From positions 1-63,148 of the forward strand of contig CAAGJQ010000123.1 in the NCBI GenBank assembly GCA_900770295.1: a stretch of DNA of 63,148 bases, in the 5' to 3' direction. The stretch comes from an uncultured Oscillibacter sp. Its GTDB lineage: Bacteria > Bacillota > Clostridia > Oscillospirales > Oscillospiraceae. The first letter of the stretch is position 1; every line of letters begins with the position of its first letter. Below, piece by piece: positions 37,172 through 45,552 of this stretch. Under the pieces are notes generated by a model. The model made no database searches. It was not told the origin of the DNA and saw nothing but the letters and a program-made list of their open reading frames with translations. The translations under genes were made by a program, and so were the position numbers.

Positions 37172-38218
37172 TCAGAAGTCCAAATTGACCCGCACGTCGT
37201 CCAGAGAGGGAGCGGAGCTGATGAGCCCCTGCTCCAGCATCCAGTCGATGTTCTCCTGCCAGCACGCATCGGACTGGGACAGGAACCGGGCGTCCTCCGT
37301 CTCCATGATGGGCAGCAGCACGTTGATACTGGAGCGCTCCACCGTCTCGGACAGGGGGAAGTTCTCCTCGTTCTGGTTGGCCAGCAGGATGCTCAGCGCC
37401 TCCTCGGGGTCGGTCTGCATGTCTGCAAAGCCCTTGGCACTGGCCCGCAGGAAGGCCTTCAGCGTCTCGCTGTCGTTTTCAATGGCGTCGTCGTTGGCCA
37501 CGAACACGCCCTCGTAGTTGGTGGGCACGCCGTAGTCGTCCAGGCTGAACCAGTTGACCTCAAAGCCCTCTTCCTCCATCTGGGGGACCTCGTGGTTGAC
37601 CAGGCACCCGATGGTGGCGTCCACATTGCCGGTGGTCATGGAGCTCATCAGGTCAAAGCCCACATCGATCATGGTCACGTCGCTGTAATCGGCGCCCACG
37701 TAGTTCATGATGCTGCGGATCAGGGCCTCGGACAGCTCCGTGCCCGCGTAGCCGATGGTTTTGCCCACCAGGTCGGAGGGGGAGGTGATGTCCTTCTCCT
37801 TCAGGGACAGGATGATGTTCAGGGGGCCCTGGACCACGGCGCCGATGGACTTCACGGGCACATTCTGGTTGGCCCGGGCCTGGATGACGTCATGCTGGTA
37901 GTACAGGCCGATATCCGCCTTGCCGGCGGCCACCAGGGACAGGGCATCGTTGGTGTTGGAGGGGAAGCGGATGTTGACCTTCAATCCCTCCTCGGCGTAG
38001 TAGCCCTTGTCGATGGCCTCGTACAAAAAGGCGTGGAGGGCGTTGGGATACCAGTCCAGCACCACGTCCAGCTCCCGCAGCTCGCCGCTTTCGGCGGCAT
38101 TGGCGGTCTCGGCGGGTTCGGTGCTGCCGGAGGCCTCGGCGGATTTGCCGGACCCGCAGGCTGTCAGCAGAGTCAGGCACAAAACGGCGGACAGCACAAG
38201 TGCGAAAATTCTTTTCAT
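37172..38218 (-). CDS. thiY: ABC transporter substrate-binding lipoprotein for thiamin pyrimidine precursor (ThiY-like)
   Basis: A 348-residue lipoprotein (signal peptide with lipobox LLTAC) of the NMT1/THI5-like family. The line VVLDWYPNALHAFLYEA, followed by AIDKGYYAEEGLKV, is typical of ThiY proteins that bind N-formyl-aminopyrimidine, a thiamin-breakdown product. The frame is open 26 codons upstream, but ATG 38218 begins the signal peptide and has GGAGAAC upstream. Last gene of a TPP-riboswitch operon with tenA and the ThiZ/ThiX subunits, which fixes the pathway; the exact ligand (HMP or formyl-aminopyrimidine) is not certain. Confidence 0.88.
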   Translation of the reverse strand: MKRIFALVLSAVLCLTLLTACGSGKSAEASGSTEPAETANAAESGELRELDVVLDWYPNALHAFLYEAIDKGYYAEEGLKVNIRFPSNTNDALSLVAAGKADIGLYYQHDVIQARANQNVPVKSIGAVVQGPLNIILSLKEKDITSPSDLVGKTIGYAGTELSEALIRSIMNYVGADYSDVTMIDVGFDLMSSMTTGNVDATIGCLVNHEVPQMEEEGFEVNWFSLDDYGVPTNYEGVFVANDDAIENDSETLKAFLRASAKGFADMQTDPEEALSILLANQNEENFPLSETVERSSINVLLPIMETEDARFLSQSDACWQENIDWMLEQGLISSAPSLDDVRVNLDF

Positions 38219-38258
38219 ATCAGTTCTCCAATCTTCATTTTTATACAGGGGAGACGGC

Positions 38259-39014
38259 TCAGGATTCGCCTCTCCATTTGACAACTTTGTTTTCAATGAT
38301 GCCCACCACGGCTACCATCAGCATGGCCACCACGCTCAGAAGGACGATGGGGGCGAACACGCCGGCGCCGTCCAGCTGGGTCATCATCCGGCGGGAGAAG
38401 TAGCCCAGACCGCTCTGGGCGCCCAGCCACTCGCCGATGGCGGCGCCGATGATGCTCAGGGGGACCGCCATTTTGATGGCGGAGAAAAAGTAGGGCAGGG
38501 CGCAGGGGACCTTGATTTTCAGGAAGATGTCCCACCTGGTGGCGCCGTAGGTCTGCAAAAGCTCGCTCATCTCCGTCTTGGCGGACCGGAAGCCGTCGCA
38601 GACGGTGATGGTGATGGGGAAGAAGGTCATCAGCACCGTCACCAGCACCTTGCTCCAGATGCCGTAGCCGAACCACAGCACGAACAGGGGGGCGATGGCG
38701 GTGGTGGGAATGGTCTGGGAGGCGACAACGATGGGATACAGGCACTTTTGCAGCAGGGGGCTCCAGTCCATGGCCACCGCCAGGGCGAGGCCCAGGACCA
38801 CGGAGATCAGAAGGCCGATGCAGGTGACGGCCATGGTAGCGGGCAGGTGGACCGTGAACAGGGCCACCCGCAGCTCCCAGAGCCGCTTTAAAATCTGGAT
38901 GGGGGTGGGCAGGATATAGGCGGCGTTCACCTTCATGGCGCCCAGCTGCCACAAAAACAGCAGGCAGAACAGGAAGATGGCCGCGGGCAGGTTGCCCCGG
39001 TTTGCTTTTTTCAC
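38259..39014 (-). CDS. thiX: ABC transporter permease for thiamin precursor (ThiX-like)
   Basis: A 251-residue membrane protein with about six segments and the BPD-transport EAA-like loop (LLQTYGATRWDIFLKIKVP). It belongs to the SsuC/TauC/ThiX permease family. The start is GTG 39014, which overlaps the ATPase stop codon by 4 nt (GTGA) and has GCAGGTG upstream; the frame stays open further into the ATPase gene but in the wrong context. Works with the ThiZ ATPase and ThiY lipoprotein. Confidence 0.9.
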   Translation of the reverse strand: MKKANRGNLPAAIFLFCLLFLWQLGAMKVNAAYILPTPIQILKRLWELRVALFTVHLPATMAVTCIGLLISVVLGLALAVAMDWSPLLQKCLYPIVVASQTIPTTAIAPLFVLWFGYGIWSKVLVTVLMTFFPITITVCDGFRSAKTEMSELLQTYGATRWDIFLKIKVPCALPYFFSAIKMAVPLSIIGAAIGEWLGAQSGLGYFSRRMMTQLDGAGVFAPIVLLSVVAMLMVAVVGIIENKVVKWRGES

Positions 39015-39772
39015 GGCTGCACCTGCTTTCTCAACACGTCGATCAGGTCCTCCCGCAGGGCCACCATGTCCGGCCGGGTCAGGCACTCCCGGGTGCGGAG
39101 ATAGCCCACCGGCACCGGGACCTCCGTCAGGGCGTGGATAGGGGTGCTGGTGATGGCCAGGACGCTGCCGGAGAGGAATACCGCCTCCTCCACGTCATGG
39201 GTGATGAAGAGGATGGTTTTCTTGTGCTTTTCCCACTGGCCCAGCAGCCACTCCTGCATGGAGATGCGGGTCAGAAAGTCCAGGGCGGAGAAGGGCTCGT
39301 CCAGCAGCAGAAGGTCGCTGCCGGTGAGCATGGTCCGGGCGAAAGCCGCCCGCTGGCGCATACCGCCAGAGAGCTCGTCCGGCATCTTGTCCCGGCAGCC
39401 CTCCAGACCCACGTCCGCCAGGGCGTCGTCGATCAGCTCCCGCTGCTCCGCGCGGGAGTGCCCGCCCATGATCTCCAGGGGCAGGGCCAGATTCTCCCCG
39501 ATGGTCCGCCAGGGGAACAGCAGGTCCTTCTGGGGCATGTAGCCGCAGTAGTGCTTCTGTTCGCCGATGGGCCTGCCCCCCACCCGGATGGTGCCGGACT
39601 TGGGCTGCAGGAGGCCGTTGGTCATGCGGAAGATGGTGCTCTTGCCGCAGCCGCTGACGCCGATGATGCAGTGGAAGGAGCCGGGCTCCACGGAGAAGCT
39701 CAGATCGTCGATGATGTCGAAGTCCTCGGAGGGGTACTGGTAGGAGACGTGCTCAAATTCCAGCTGGCTCAT
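39011..39772 (-). CDS. thiZ: ABC transporter ATPase for thiamin precursor (ThiZ-like)
   Basis: A 253-residue ATPase with Walker A GVSGCGKST, Q-loop in YMPQKDLLFPW, signature LSGGMRQR, Walker B LLLLDEPFSALD and the switch His in FITHDVEEA. Nitrate/sulfonate/pyrimidine-type importers carry this ATPase family. ATG 39772 overlaps the tenA stop (ATGA), so translation is coupled. The next gene, the permease, overlaps its stop in turn. Confidence 0.93.
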   Translation of the reverse strand: MSQLEFEHVSYQYPSEDFDIIDDLSFSVEPGSFHCIIGVSGCGKSTIFRMTNGLLQPKSGTIRVGGRPIGEQKHYCGYMPQKDLLFPWRTIGENLALPLEIMGGHSRAEQRELIDDALADVGLEGCRDKMPDELSGGMRQRAAFARTMLTGSDLLLLDEPFSALDFLTRISMQEWLLGQWEKHKKTILFITHDVEEAVFLSGSVLAITSTPIHALTEVPVPVGYLRTRECLTRPDMVALREDLIDVLRKQVQP

Positions 39773-40428
39773 TTGCGCATCTCCCAGGCCATGTCCCAGA
39801 AGCCCAGCTCGTAGCGGCTGCAATTGACAAAGATGTCCTCCAGCCGGGCGATTTCCGCCTCGGTCATGCCCTGGGACAGGGTGTCCGTCAGCTCGATGAG
39901 AGCCTGATTGCCGGCGGCGTAGTCGTCGGAGGCGTAGCCCTGGATCCACTCGCCGTAGAAGGGGTGCTCCGCCGCACCGGGGATCCTGGCCAGGGCCTGG
40001 CCGATCTCCGCGTAGCTCCAGGAGCAGGCCAGGATGGAGGCCACGATCTCGGCGGGGCCGCCCATGTCCGCCACGGCCAGCATGTAGTGGGTGTAGGAGA
40101 CGTTGTCCAGGGCGGGCTTCACGGCGGATACCTGCTCCTCGGTAATGCCCAGCCGCCGCATGTAGGCCCGGTGGATGTTCATCTCGCCGTTGAGAATGGA
40201 GTACACGTTCTGGGAGAAGGTCTGCATCAGTTTGCGGTCCTGGGCCTTCACCACGCCCAGGGCGAACACCTTGGCGTAGTCGAAGAGGTACAGGTAGTCC
40301 TGGAGCATGAAGTACTGGAATTTTTCCACGGACAGAGTGCCGTCACCGATGCCGGTAACAAAGGGATGGGACAGGCAGGCCTCCCAGATGGGCCGTGCCG
40401 CCTCATAAAGACGCTGGGAAGTGGTCAT
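39769..40428 (-). CDS. tenA: Aminopyrimidine aminohydrolase TenA
   Basis: Hydrolyses 4-amino-5-aminomethyl-2-methylpyrimidine to HMP during thiamin salvage (or thiamin itself, thiaminase II). A 219-residue all-helical TenA protein with the catalytic Cys135 in LACSWSYAEIG, Tyr/Glu in the C-terminal SRYELGFWDMAW (Glu207), and the N-terminal HPFVTGIGDGTL. ATG 40428 follows GGGAGGAAA. First gene of the operon, directly under the TPP riboswitch and its terminator. Association with a ThiY-type importer points to salvage of degraded thiamin. Confidence 0.94.
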   Translation of the reverse strand: MTTSQRLYEAARPIWEACLSHPFVTGIGDGTLSVEKFQYFMLQDYLYLFDYAKVFALGVVKAQDRKLMQTFSQNVYSILNGEMNIHRAYMRRLGITEEQVSAVKPALDNVSYTHYMLAVADMGGPAEIVASILACSWSYAEIGQALARIPGAAEHPFYGEWIQGYASDDYAAGNQALIELTDTLSQGMTEAEIARLEDIFVNCSRYELGFWDMAWEMRK

Positions 40429-40447
40429 GGCGGTTTCCTCCCGTTTC

Positions 40448-40487
40448 AAATCAAAATGCCCCCGCCGGACATCCCGGCAGGGGCATT
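40448..40487 (-). terminator. Riboswitch-controlled terminator upstream of tenA
   Basis: On the minus strand AATGCCCCTGCCGG pairs with CCGGCGGGGGCATT, followed by TTGATTTG. It lies between the TPP aptamer and tenA, the position of the expression platform in transcription-terminating riboswitches. Confidence 0.8.
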
Positions 40488-40518
40488 GAAATCGCGGTCT
40501 CACGACGCAAACTGTATG

Positions 40519-40602
40519 CTCCCTACGCTGGCATGATCCAGATCAGGTGTAATGGGTCTCGGAATATATCCGACTCTCAGCCCGTCGATCCGGGCTCCCC
40601 TG
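40519..40602 (-). ncRNA. TPP riboswitch aptamer (THI element)
   Basis: On the minus strand: GGGGAGCCC at the 5' side, GGCTGAGAGT (the CUGAGA core), ACCCATTACACCTGATCTGG (the ACCUGAUCUGG core), AT, then GCCAGCGTAGGGA closing the aptamer. All conserved TPP-binding segments are present and in order. Binding of thiamin pyrophosphate would favour the terminator at 40448-40487 and shut off tenA-thiZXY. Confidence 0.96.
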
Positions 40603-40613
40603 TTGTTCTATCT

Positions 40614-40642
40614 ACTGTATGCCGCTTTCGGAAATTTGTCAA
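40614..40642 (-). promoter_or_regulatory. Sigma-A promoter of the thi operon
   Basis: Minus strand: TTGACA (40642-40637), 17 nt, TACAGT (40619-40614). Transcription would start just before the TPP aptamer. Confidence 0.85.
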
Positions 40643-40690
40643 GATTTTCTCCAAAAAAGCGGGAAGAATTTTGCGATGCAGGAGAGACGC

Positions 40691-42052
40691 TCATACTTCG
40701 GGAAGCGGCTCATCCGCCGTTTTCCGCGGCTTCCGCCAGGGGCCCCGGAGATAGAAGAGGATGGACATGCAGGTGGCCACGGACCAGCCGATGGGCCAGG
40801 CGCACCAGATGCCCAGGGCGGACCCCATGGCGGCGGACAGGGCATAGGCCAGAACCACCCGCAGGACCAGATCTGTGAAGGTGGAGGCCATGAACCGCCC
40901 CATCAGGCTGGAGCCCCGCAGAATGCCGTCTGCCACCAGCTTGGAGGAGACCACGAAGTAGAAGGGAGACAGGATGCGCAGGTACTGGACGCCCGCGGTG
41001 ATGGCAGTCTCGGTAGGCGTGTCGATGAAGAACCCCACCAGATACCGGCCCGCGAAAAAGTACAGCAGCACCAGGGGGACGCACAGGGACCACACCAGCC
41101 GCACACCGGCCCGGAAGCCGTCCGGAACGCGGGAGAGCTTTCCAGCGCCGATGTTCTGCGCGGTGTAGTTGGAGACGCCGTTGGCCAGGGTGGTGAAGGA
41201 TGTGATGACCAGATTGTTCAGCTTGACGGCGGCGGAGTAACCGGCCATGACGCCGGTGCCGAAGCTGTTGATCACGCCCTGAATCAGGATATTGCCCACG
41301 GAGATGAAGCTCTGCTGCAAAATGCTGGGCACGGCGATGACCGCGAATTTCCTGAACAGCGGCCAGGAAAAGATCCCGGCTTTTTCCTCCGTGGGCATCC
41401 GTCCCAGACGCCGGAAGACCACGATGACTGCCAGCACGCAGCTGACGCCCTGACACAAAAAAGTCGCCCAGGCCACGCCGGCCACACCCATGTCAAAGGC
41501 AGTGACAAAGAGCATGTCCACCAGAATGTTGCTGGTGGAGGAGCAGGCCAGGAAGATGAAGGGCGTCCGGGAGTCCCCCAGGGCTGAGAAGATGCCGGTG
41601 GAGACATTGTAGAAGAACACGAAGGGCAGGCCGTAAATATAGATGCTCAGGTACAGGGCGGAGTCCGCCATGACCTCCTCCGGCGTGTGGATGAGCTCCA
41701 GCAATCCGGCGCCGCAGCTCAATCCCGCCATCATCAGCACGCCGCAGACCACGGCACTGGAGAGCAGAGCTGTGTGGACGGCGGTTTTCATGTCGGCGAT
41801 TTGTCTGGCGCCGAACAGCTGGGACACGATGACGGAGCAGCCGATGTTGCAGCCGAAGGCGAAGGCCAGAAAGATCAGAGTGATCTCATAGCTGTTGCCC
41901 ACAGCGGCCAGGGCGTTTTCGCCCACGAACTTGCCTGCCACCAGACTGTCCGCAATGTTATAGAGCTGCTGGAACACGATGCTGCCGAACAGCGGCAGGC
42001 AGAACTTCCAGAGAACGGTTTGGGGGTTGCCCACCGTCAGATCTTTTTCCAT
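40691..42052 (-). CDS. MATE-family efflux transporter
   Basis: A 453-residue membrane protein with twelve hydrophobic segments in two homologous halves. The first half has the typical FGSIVFQQLYNIADSLVAG and VGNSYEITLIFLAFAFG segments. MATE proteins expel cationic drugs or metabolites by Na+ or H+ antiport; the substrate is unknown. ATG preceded by GGAGATG. It has its own promoter (42108-42136) and is divergent from the LysR gene, which is the natural candidate regulator. No riboswitch is visible upstream. Confidence 0.92.
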   Translation of the reverse strand: MEKDLTVGNPQTVLWKFCLPLFGSIVFQQLYNIADSLVAGKFVGENALAAVGNSYEITLIFLAFAFGCNIGCSVIVSQLFGARQIADMKTAVHTALLSSAVVCGVLMMAGLSCGAGLLELIHTPEEVMADSALYLSIYIYGLPFVFFYNVSTGIFSALGDSRTPFIFLACSSTSNILVDMLFVTAFDMGVAGVAWATFLCQGVSCVLAVIVVFRRLGRMPTEEKAGIFSWPLFRKFAVIAVPSILQQSFISVGNILIQGVINSFGTGVMAGYSAAVKLNNLVITSFTTLANGVSNYTAQNIGAGKLSRVPDGFRAGVRLVWSLCVPLVLLYFFAGRYLVGFFIDTPTETAITAGVQYLRILSPFYFVVSSKLVADGILRGSSLMGRFMASTFTDLVLRVVLAYALSAAMGSALGIWCAWPIGWSVATCMSILFYLRGPWRKPRKTADEPLPEV

Positions 42053-42107
42053 GATTGCATCTCCTGTTGCAGCGCCGGAACAGCGCTTGTTTTTCTCACG
42101 GTGTTCC

Positions 42108-42136
42108 AGTATACTCTGATTTCAGAAAGATGAAAA
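42108..42136 (-). promoter_or_regulatory. Sigma-A promoter of the MATE gene
   Basis: Minus strand: TTTTCA (42136-42131), 17 nt, TATACT (42113-42108). The AT-rich stretch just to its right (42130-42165), between MATE and LysR starts, is where a LysR-type operator would lie. Confidence 0.65.
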
Positions 42137-42189
42137 ATATATAGTTGATATTATCATCATATAAAATCGTGATGGCTGGAGGGACGGAT

Positions 42190-43092
42190 ATGGCGGTCAA
42201 TTATGAGTACTACCGCTGTTTTTATTACGTGGCAAAATATAAAAACCTGACCCGGGCGGCTTCGGCCATGATGAGCAGTCAACCCAACGTGACCCGGGTG
42301 ATGCACAATTTGGAGCACGAGTTGGGCTGCCGGCTGATCATCCGTTCCAACCGGGGGATTGCCCTGACAGAGGAGGGTGAGCAGCTGTATCGGCATGTGG
42401 CGGCGGCATTTGAGCACCTGCAGCAGGGGGAAGAGCTGCTGACCCACAGCGGCAGCCTTCAGGCAGGAAGCGTGTATATCGGCGCCAGCGAGGCGGCCCT
42501 GCACGGATTGCTGCTGGATGTGCTCCGCCGGTTCCATCAGGAGTATCCGGCCATCCGGCTGAAAATCAGGAATGACTCAGCCCTGCGGGTGCTCCAGGCG
42601 CTGCGCGCCGGACAGATCGATTTTGCGGTGGTCACCATGCCGGAGGGACCGATGCAACGGCCCCTCAAGCGCACGGATCTGAAGCCCTTCCGGGACATTC
42701 TGGTAGGAGGCAGGCTCTTTGCGGAACTGGCCGGAAAGACGCTGTGTCTGGCGGATTTGAGCCGGTATCCTCTGATCGGTCTGGCACGGGATACCGCTAC
42801 GTTTTCCTTTTACAGCAATTTCTACATGGCCCACGGGCTGGAGTTCGATCCGGATATGGAGGTGGCCACCACGGATCTGCTGCTGCCCATGATCGAAAAT
42901 GACCTGGGGCTGGGCTTTGTGCCGGAGGAGTTTGCCAAAGAGGCCTTAGGGGCCGGCCGTGTGGTGCGGCTGAAGCTGCGGGAGACGATTCCGGAGCGAC
43001 GCATTTGCCTGGTGCAGGGCCCGCAGAGCGGCCTTGGCGCCGCCGCCCGAATATTGCAGCAGATGCTCTGCCGGGAGCTGATGCGGAAATGA
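42190..43092 (+). CDS. LysR-family transcriptional regulator
   Basis: A 300-residue protein. The N-terminal winged HTH is classic (YYVAKYKNLTRAASAMM, SSQPNVTRVMHNLEHELGC, TEEGEQLYRHV), followed by a LysR substrate-binding domain (about residues 90-295, with GSVYIGASEAALHGLL). The inducer is unknown. The frame is open 15 codons upstream, but ATG 42190 follows GGAGGGACGG and gives the family N-terminus. Divergent from the MATE gene, with a shared 137-nt control region; regulation of the pump is inferred from this layout. Confidence 0.92.
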   Translation: MAVNYEYYRCFYYVAKYKNLTRAASAMMSSQPNVTRVMHNLEHELGCRLIIRSNRGIALTEEGEQLYRHVAAAFEHLQQGEELLTHSGSLQAGSVYIGASEAALHGLLLDVLRRFHQEYPAIRLKIRNDSALRVLQALRAGQIDFAVVTMPEGPMQRPLKRTDLKPFRDILVGGRLFAELAGKTLCLADLSRYPLIGLARDTATFSFYSNFYMAHGLEFDPDMEVATTDLLLPMIENDLGLGFVPEEFAKEALGAGRVVRLKLRETIPERRICLVQGPQSGLGAAARILQQMLCRELMRK

Positions 43093-43134
43093 TGGGATTC
43101 CACGCAAATTTGCGAAGAAATTTTCACTGAAATC

Positions 43135-43163
43135 TTTTCATAAAATCGCCCATATGATATAAT
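43135..43163 (+). promoter_or_regulatory. Sigma-A promoter of the FUSC-like gene
   Basis: TTTTCA (43135-43140), 17 nt, TATAAT (43158-43163), 56 nt before the start codon. Confidence 0.8.
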
Positions 43164-43218
43164 TTTAACAGATAGGACCCGCAAGAGCGGAAATTTTTCG
43201 ATTCAGGAGATGTCTGCC

Positions 43219-43806
43219 ATGGACGCAAAAGACAAGCCTCAGCACAACTTGCCAAAAGTGGGAATGCGCAACATCAAAACGGCAACGGCCGCCGCCCTGT
43301 GTGCGCTGGTCTACTACTTTTTTGACCGCAGTCCGGCATTTGCCTGCATCGGTGCCATTTTCGGTATGGGCAGCGATTTGCAGAATTCCAAACAGAACGG
43401 CGGCAACCGCCTGTTCGGCACGATGATCGGCGGATTTTTGGGGATGGCGCTGTTCCGGGTGTACCTGATCTTCCGCCCGCAGGGGGGCCGGTCCTTGTGG
43501 CTGGTGCCGCTGGTGTTCATCGGTACGGTGCTTTTGATCCTGCTTTGCCAGCTGTTTTGGGTGGGCGGTGTCCAGCCGGGCGGTGTGGTGTTGTGCATCC
43601 TGCTGTTCAACACGCCGGTTGACACGTACATCAGCTACGCGCTGAACCGGATTTTCGACACGGCCGTGGGCGTGATCGCCGCCCTGGTGGTCAACAGCGT
43701 GTTCCCCGGCGGCTTTACGTTTGAAACAGTGGAGCGGTTTCGCAAACGCTTCCTTGAAAAAGTTGAGGCCGGACGGCCGGAGGAAGAAAACAGCCTGGAA
43801 GAATGA
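43219..43806 (+). CDS. Small aromatic-acid-exporter/FUSC-like membrane protein
   Basis: A 195-residue protein with about five membrane segments in the first 165 residues and a charged tail. GMRNIKTATAAALCALVYY and IGAIFGMGSDLQNSKQNGGNR are characteristic of the ArAE_1/DUF939 group, where the second block forms a cytoplasmic turn. Other members have a long C-terminal soluble domain; here it is nearly absent, so this is a short version. The start is ATG 43219, 9 nt from AGGAG; the ATG at 43210 lies too close to the ribosome site. Function unknown. Confidence 0.8.
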   Translation: MDAKDKPQHNLPKVGMRNIKTATAAALCALVYYFFDRSPAFACIGAIFGMGSDLQNSKQNGGNRLFGTMIGGFLGMALFRVYLIFRPQGGRSLWLVPLVFIGTVLLILLCQLFWVGGVQPGGVVLCILLFNTPVDTYISYALNRIFDTAVGVIAALVVNSVFPGGFTFETVERFRKRFLEKVEAGRPEEENSLEE

Positions 43807-43852
43807 AATCAAAGAACACCGTTCTATTTGGAACGGTGTTCTTTGATTTCAT
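43804..43852. terminator. Bidirectional terminator with 22-bp perfect stem
   Basis: ATGAAATCAAAGAACACCG (start of left arm) pairs exactly with the right arm ending GGTGTTCTTTGATTTCAT; loop TATTTG. It holds the stop codons or end of both converging genes. Confidence 0.93.
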
Positions 43853-45231
43853 TGGGAATGAGTCCCTCTGTCATTCTTTTGCCATGCACGCCGTTTTTGC
43901 CGCACGGAAACGCTGCTTATCAGAAAGCCAAGGGCAAGCCAAAGATATGGCGCGGATATGGGAGAACTGATGCCAAAAAACGCCTGGATGCAATATCCCA
44001 GCACCGCGCCGCCGCAGATCGCGGAGGCCGGGTCCTCGGCGGCGGTCCTGGCCCAGCTGGCCGCGGCGGTGGACAGGGCGGCCGTATAGGTCAGAAGAGC
44101 CGGCAGACCCTGGTTGACCGCGATATTCAGATACTCATTGTGGGCCGCGTCCACCGAGCTGTGGATCAGAAGGCCCAGCGATTCATCATAGCGCTCAAAG
44201 GCCGCGGCCGTCCGCAGCCCCAGCGTGTCCGGTCCGCCGCCCCAGAGAGGGCGCTCCCAGATGAGCTCCGCCACATTTCTCCAGATATAGAGCCTGCTTG
44301 ACCCGAAATCATCGTTCCAGCGGCCGTGGAGCAGTTCGGAAGCCTCCCGGAGGAACCCACCGAGCTGGCCGCCGAAGGCATATATCCCGGCCGCGCCAAG
44401 TACCAGAACGCACAGCACGGCTGTCCAGCCGGCCGCCCGGGCCCGTTTTCCCCTCAAAAGCACCGGCACGGTCAGAAGCGCGCTTCCGATGACGCCCACG
44501 ATCCCACCGGCCACAGAGATCTTCCAGAGTACGGCCATGCAGAGGACCAGAGGGATCAGGAAGAAAAAGCGGCGCCGCTCCGGCAGCTTGACCACAGCAA
44601 TCCAGAAAGCCGGAATCGCGGCGCAGAGTATCGCTGAAAAGATGTCCACGTTGCCGGCGGTCCCCAGAAACTCCCCCGCGTAGAGCACGTTGGCGTCATA
44701 GAAGTTCATTCCCTGGGGATACAGTCCCAGAGGGTTGTATCCGGCAAGCTGTAAAAACGAGAGCAGGCAGTTCACACTCATGGCGGCGCCAAAGAGCCAC
44801 AGCATCCAGGCCCTGGCCCTGCCGTACCGGGACACCAGCAGGCAAACGGCACAGTACAGGGTGATCGTCAGCAGACCCTCGTGCCGGGCTCCGCCCCAGA
44901 AAGAGACTGTTCGATTCACGGAAAAGGCCGTGGAGACGGCGGAAAGCACCCAGAAGCCGATGAGCAGCTTTTGCGGGACGCCCATGGATCTCCAGACCGC
45001 TGCCGGGGAAGAGAGCCTGCGGATCCCCGTGAGTGCCAGCTCCAACCGCAGAAGCAGCATGAGGGCCGCGTAGCCCCCGGAGAGAAGCAAAAAAGCCCTC
45101 CACTTTTCAGCGGTGATGGACCGGTATCCGCCTGTGCCGGGAAACAGCAAAAAGACACTCAGCATACAGGCCGCATATATCGCTGTAATCGTCTCCAGGA
45201 GGGATATCTTCTCCTGCCTGCAATGCTTCAC
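43849..45231 (-). CDS. O-antigen ligase/polymerase-like (Wzy/WaaL) membrane protein
   Basis: A 460-residue membrane protein with about twelve hydrophobic segments and one large extracytoplasmic loop (about residues 300-370). Within that loop HNEYLNIAVNQGLPAL matches the signature of the Wzy_C/O-antigen-ligase family, which join or polymerise lipid-linked glycans on the outer membrane face. FSVNRTVSFWGGARHEGLL near residue 110 is also typical. In a Gram-positive organism the likely product is a cell-surface polysaccharide. No glycosyltransferases are adjacent, which is unusual. It lies next to large secreted proteins on the same strand. Confidence 0.85.
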   Translation of the reverse strand: MKHCRQEKISLLETITAIYAACMLSVFLLFPGTGGYRSITAEKWRAFLLLSGGYAALMLLLRLELALTGIRRLSSPAAVWRSMGVPQKLLIGFWVLSAVSTAFSVNRTVSFWGGARHEGLLTITLYCAVCLLVSRYGRARAWMLWLFGAAMSVNCLLSFLQLAGYNPLGLYPQGMNFYDANVLYAGEFLGTAGNVDIFSAILCAAIPAFWIAVVKLPERRRFFFLIPLVLCMAVLWKISVAGGIVGVIGSALLTVPVLLRGKRARAAGWTAVLCVLVLGAAGIYAFGGQLGGFLREASELLHGRWNDDFGSSRLYIWRNVAELIWERPLWGGGPDTLGLRTAAAFERYDESLGLLIHSSVDAAHNEYLNIAVNQGLPALLTYTAALSTAAASWARTAAEDPASAICGGAVLGYCIQAFFGISSPISAPYLWLALGFLISSVSVRQKRRAWQKNDRGTHSQ

Positions 45232-45291
45232 ACGCTCCGCCTGCCCTTCCCGCCGGAAATCCGGCTGTGAGTGATCTGCTGCCGCCGCGCG

Positions 45292-45336
45292 AATAAACCG
45301 CAGAGCGGTTTATTCAGCAGATATTATTATAGCAAA
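45292..45336 (-). promoter_or_regulatory. Extended -10 promoter and leader hairpin of the ligase gene
   Basis: Minus strand: TTTTTGC-TATAAT (TATAAT at 45331-45326, TG upstream), followed by the hairpin AATAAACCGC-TCT-GCGGTTTATT (45314-45292) in the leader. No convincing -35 box is seen. The rest of the 321-nt gap 45232-45552 holds only the subtilase terminator. Confidence 0.6.
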
Positions 45337-45416
45337 AACACGTTCCCGGCGCCATGGCCATTTCGCGCAGTGACACTGCCGTAAAAGCCCCGCAGGATCA
45401 GGCATGGCTCCAAATC

Positions 45417-45453
45417 AACGCCCCCGATTCTGTCCGGAATCGAGGGCGTTATC
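45417..45453 (-). terminator. Probable terminator of the subtilase gene
   Basis: AACGCCCTCGATTC pairs with GAATCGGGGGCGTT around a 6-nt loop on the minus strand, 100 nt after the stop; the following GATTT is a weak T tract. Confidence 0.65.
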
Positions 45454-45552
45454 ATTTGATCAGGGCGGCCGGAGCGAATCCCGCTGGGAATATCGATCCG
45501 CTTCATCCGCAATGACCGGGTGTCTCCGGAGGAGAAGCTGTGCGGTGCTGTC

